A stretch of DNA of 7,257 nt from an uncultured Bacteriovorax sp. GTDB lineage: Bacteria > Bdellovibrionota > Bacteriovoracia > Bacteriovoracales > Bacteriovoracaceae. The stretch is from the NCBI GenBank assembly GCA_946482295.1, contig CAMLRB010000181.1, positions 1 to 7,257 of the forward strand, in the 5' to 3' direction. The notes under the pieces were generated by a model, which was given only the letters and a program-made list of their open reading frames with translations, had not been told where the DNA came from and ran no database searches. Position numbers and translations under genes: made by a program. Shown piece after piece: positions 6,780-7,257 of the stretch; position 1 is the stretch's first letter; every line of letters starts with the position of its first letter.

Positions 6780-6790
6780 AAGGACCCGAG

Positions 6791-7257
6791 ATGAAGAGTA
6801 AAGATTTAGCAGTATGTTTAGTCAGTGGTGGAATGGACTCGCTTGTAACGGCGGCCATTGCTTCTACAGAGCATGAAAATCTTGCTTTTCTTCACTTAAA
6901 CTACGGACAAAAAACGGAAGAACGTGAACTTCAGAGTTTTAAGAAAATCGCTGCTCACTACAATGTTCCTGTCTCTCATCAAAAAATCATCGACGTGAGT
7001 TTCCTCAAGCAAATTGGAGGATCATCACTCACTGACGACAAAATCGACGTAAAAAAATACAAAGGTGATTCTGAAGATATCCCTGATTCATACGTCCCCT
7101 TCAGAAACACTCACATCATAGCGATGGCCGTTTCTTGGGCCGAAGTTATTGGGGCCAAGAAGATCTTCATTGGGGCCGTTTATGAAGATTCGTCAGGTTA
7201 TCCTGACTGTCGGCCATCATACTACAAGGCCGTGAATAATCTCATCAAAGAGGGAAC
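6791..7257 (+). CDS. queC: 7-cyano-7-deazaguanine synthase QueC, N-terminal part (runs off right edge)
   Basis: QueC converts 7-carboxy-7-deazaguanine to preQ0 with ATP and ammonia, a cytoplasmic step in making queuosine for tRNA. The first 155 codons are present and open to the window end. The PP-loop ATPase signature SGGMDS is at residues 12-17, followed by LNYGQKTEERE (36-46), YVPFRNT (101-107) and GAVYEDSSGYPDCRP (128-142), all QueC hallmarks; the YPDCR segment separates it from other PP-loop enzymes. The C-terminal zinc-binding cysteines lie beyond the window. The ATG is preceded at 6 bases by AAGGA (6780-6784), directly after the mutase TAA, so the two genes are probably co-transcribed. 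The 11-base gap leaves no room for a preQ1 riboswitch in front of queC. Confidence 0.95.
   Translation, partial: MKSKDLAVCLVSGGMDSLVTAAIASTEHENLAFLHLNYGQKTEERELQSFKKIAAHYNVPVSHQKIIDVSFLKQIGGSSLTDDKIDVKKYKGDSEDIPDSYVPFRNTHIIAMAVSWAEVIGAKKIFIGAVYEDSSGYPDCRPSYYKAVNNLIKEG

Noticed and set aside
6780..6790. preQ1 riboswitch upstream of queC
   Set aside because: Only 11 bases separate queC from the preceding gene, and nothing resembling the aptamer is seen in the mutase leader.

Overview
The window reads as ordinary chromosomal DNA from a flagellated, chemotactic Gram-negative bacterium with roughly 42% G+C by spot counts. It is densely packed with conserved genes in short operons. The protein set (a P2-less CheA with CheW, a ferredoxin next to a putative Na+/H+ antiporter, and a PgcA-type mutase followed by QueC) would fit the Bdellovibrionota/Bacteriovoracales or a related lineage. 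That placement is an inference from general resemblance, not a database result. I see no insertion sequence, phage gene, CRISPR array, tRNA or rRNA.

Layout. Bases 1-2051, minus strand: a chemotaxis operon, cheA followed by the start of cheW, which runs off the left edge. Bases 2052-2303: a divergent control region with a FliA (sigma-28)-like promoter for cheA, a sigma-70-like promoter for ilvE, and two palindromes. Bases 2304-3380, plus: ilvE, branched-chain aminotransferase. Bases 3384-4890, minus: a ferredoxin gene followed 7 bases later by a GTG-started membrane antiporter gene, which converges on ilvE with only 3 bases between the stop codons. Bases 4891-5042: a second divergent control region with a good sigma-70-like promoter. 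Bases 5043 to the right edge, plus: a phosphohexomutase (PgcA/PGM2 type) and, 11 bases later, queC, which is cut by the window end.

How the genes work together. CheA and CheW form the receptor-coupled kinase complex, and the FliA-like promoter suggests expression with the flagellar regulon. IlvE, the mutase and QueC are housekeeping functions: branched-chain amino acids, hexose-phosphate interconversion, and 7-deazaguanine tRNA modification. The ferredoxin/antiporter pair looks translationally coupled, but no shared function can be read from the sequence. The least expected signals are the strong excess of GGCC tetramers, tied to alanine GCC codons following G-ending codons, and the palindromes in the cheA/ilvE control region. 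I did not find a clear undescribed system.
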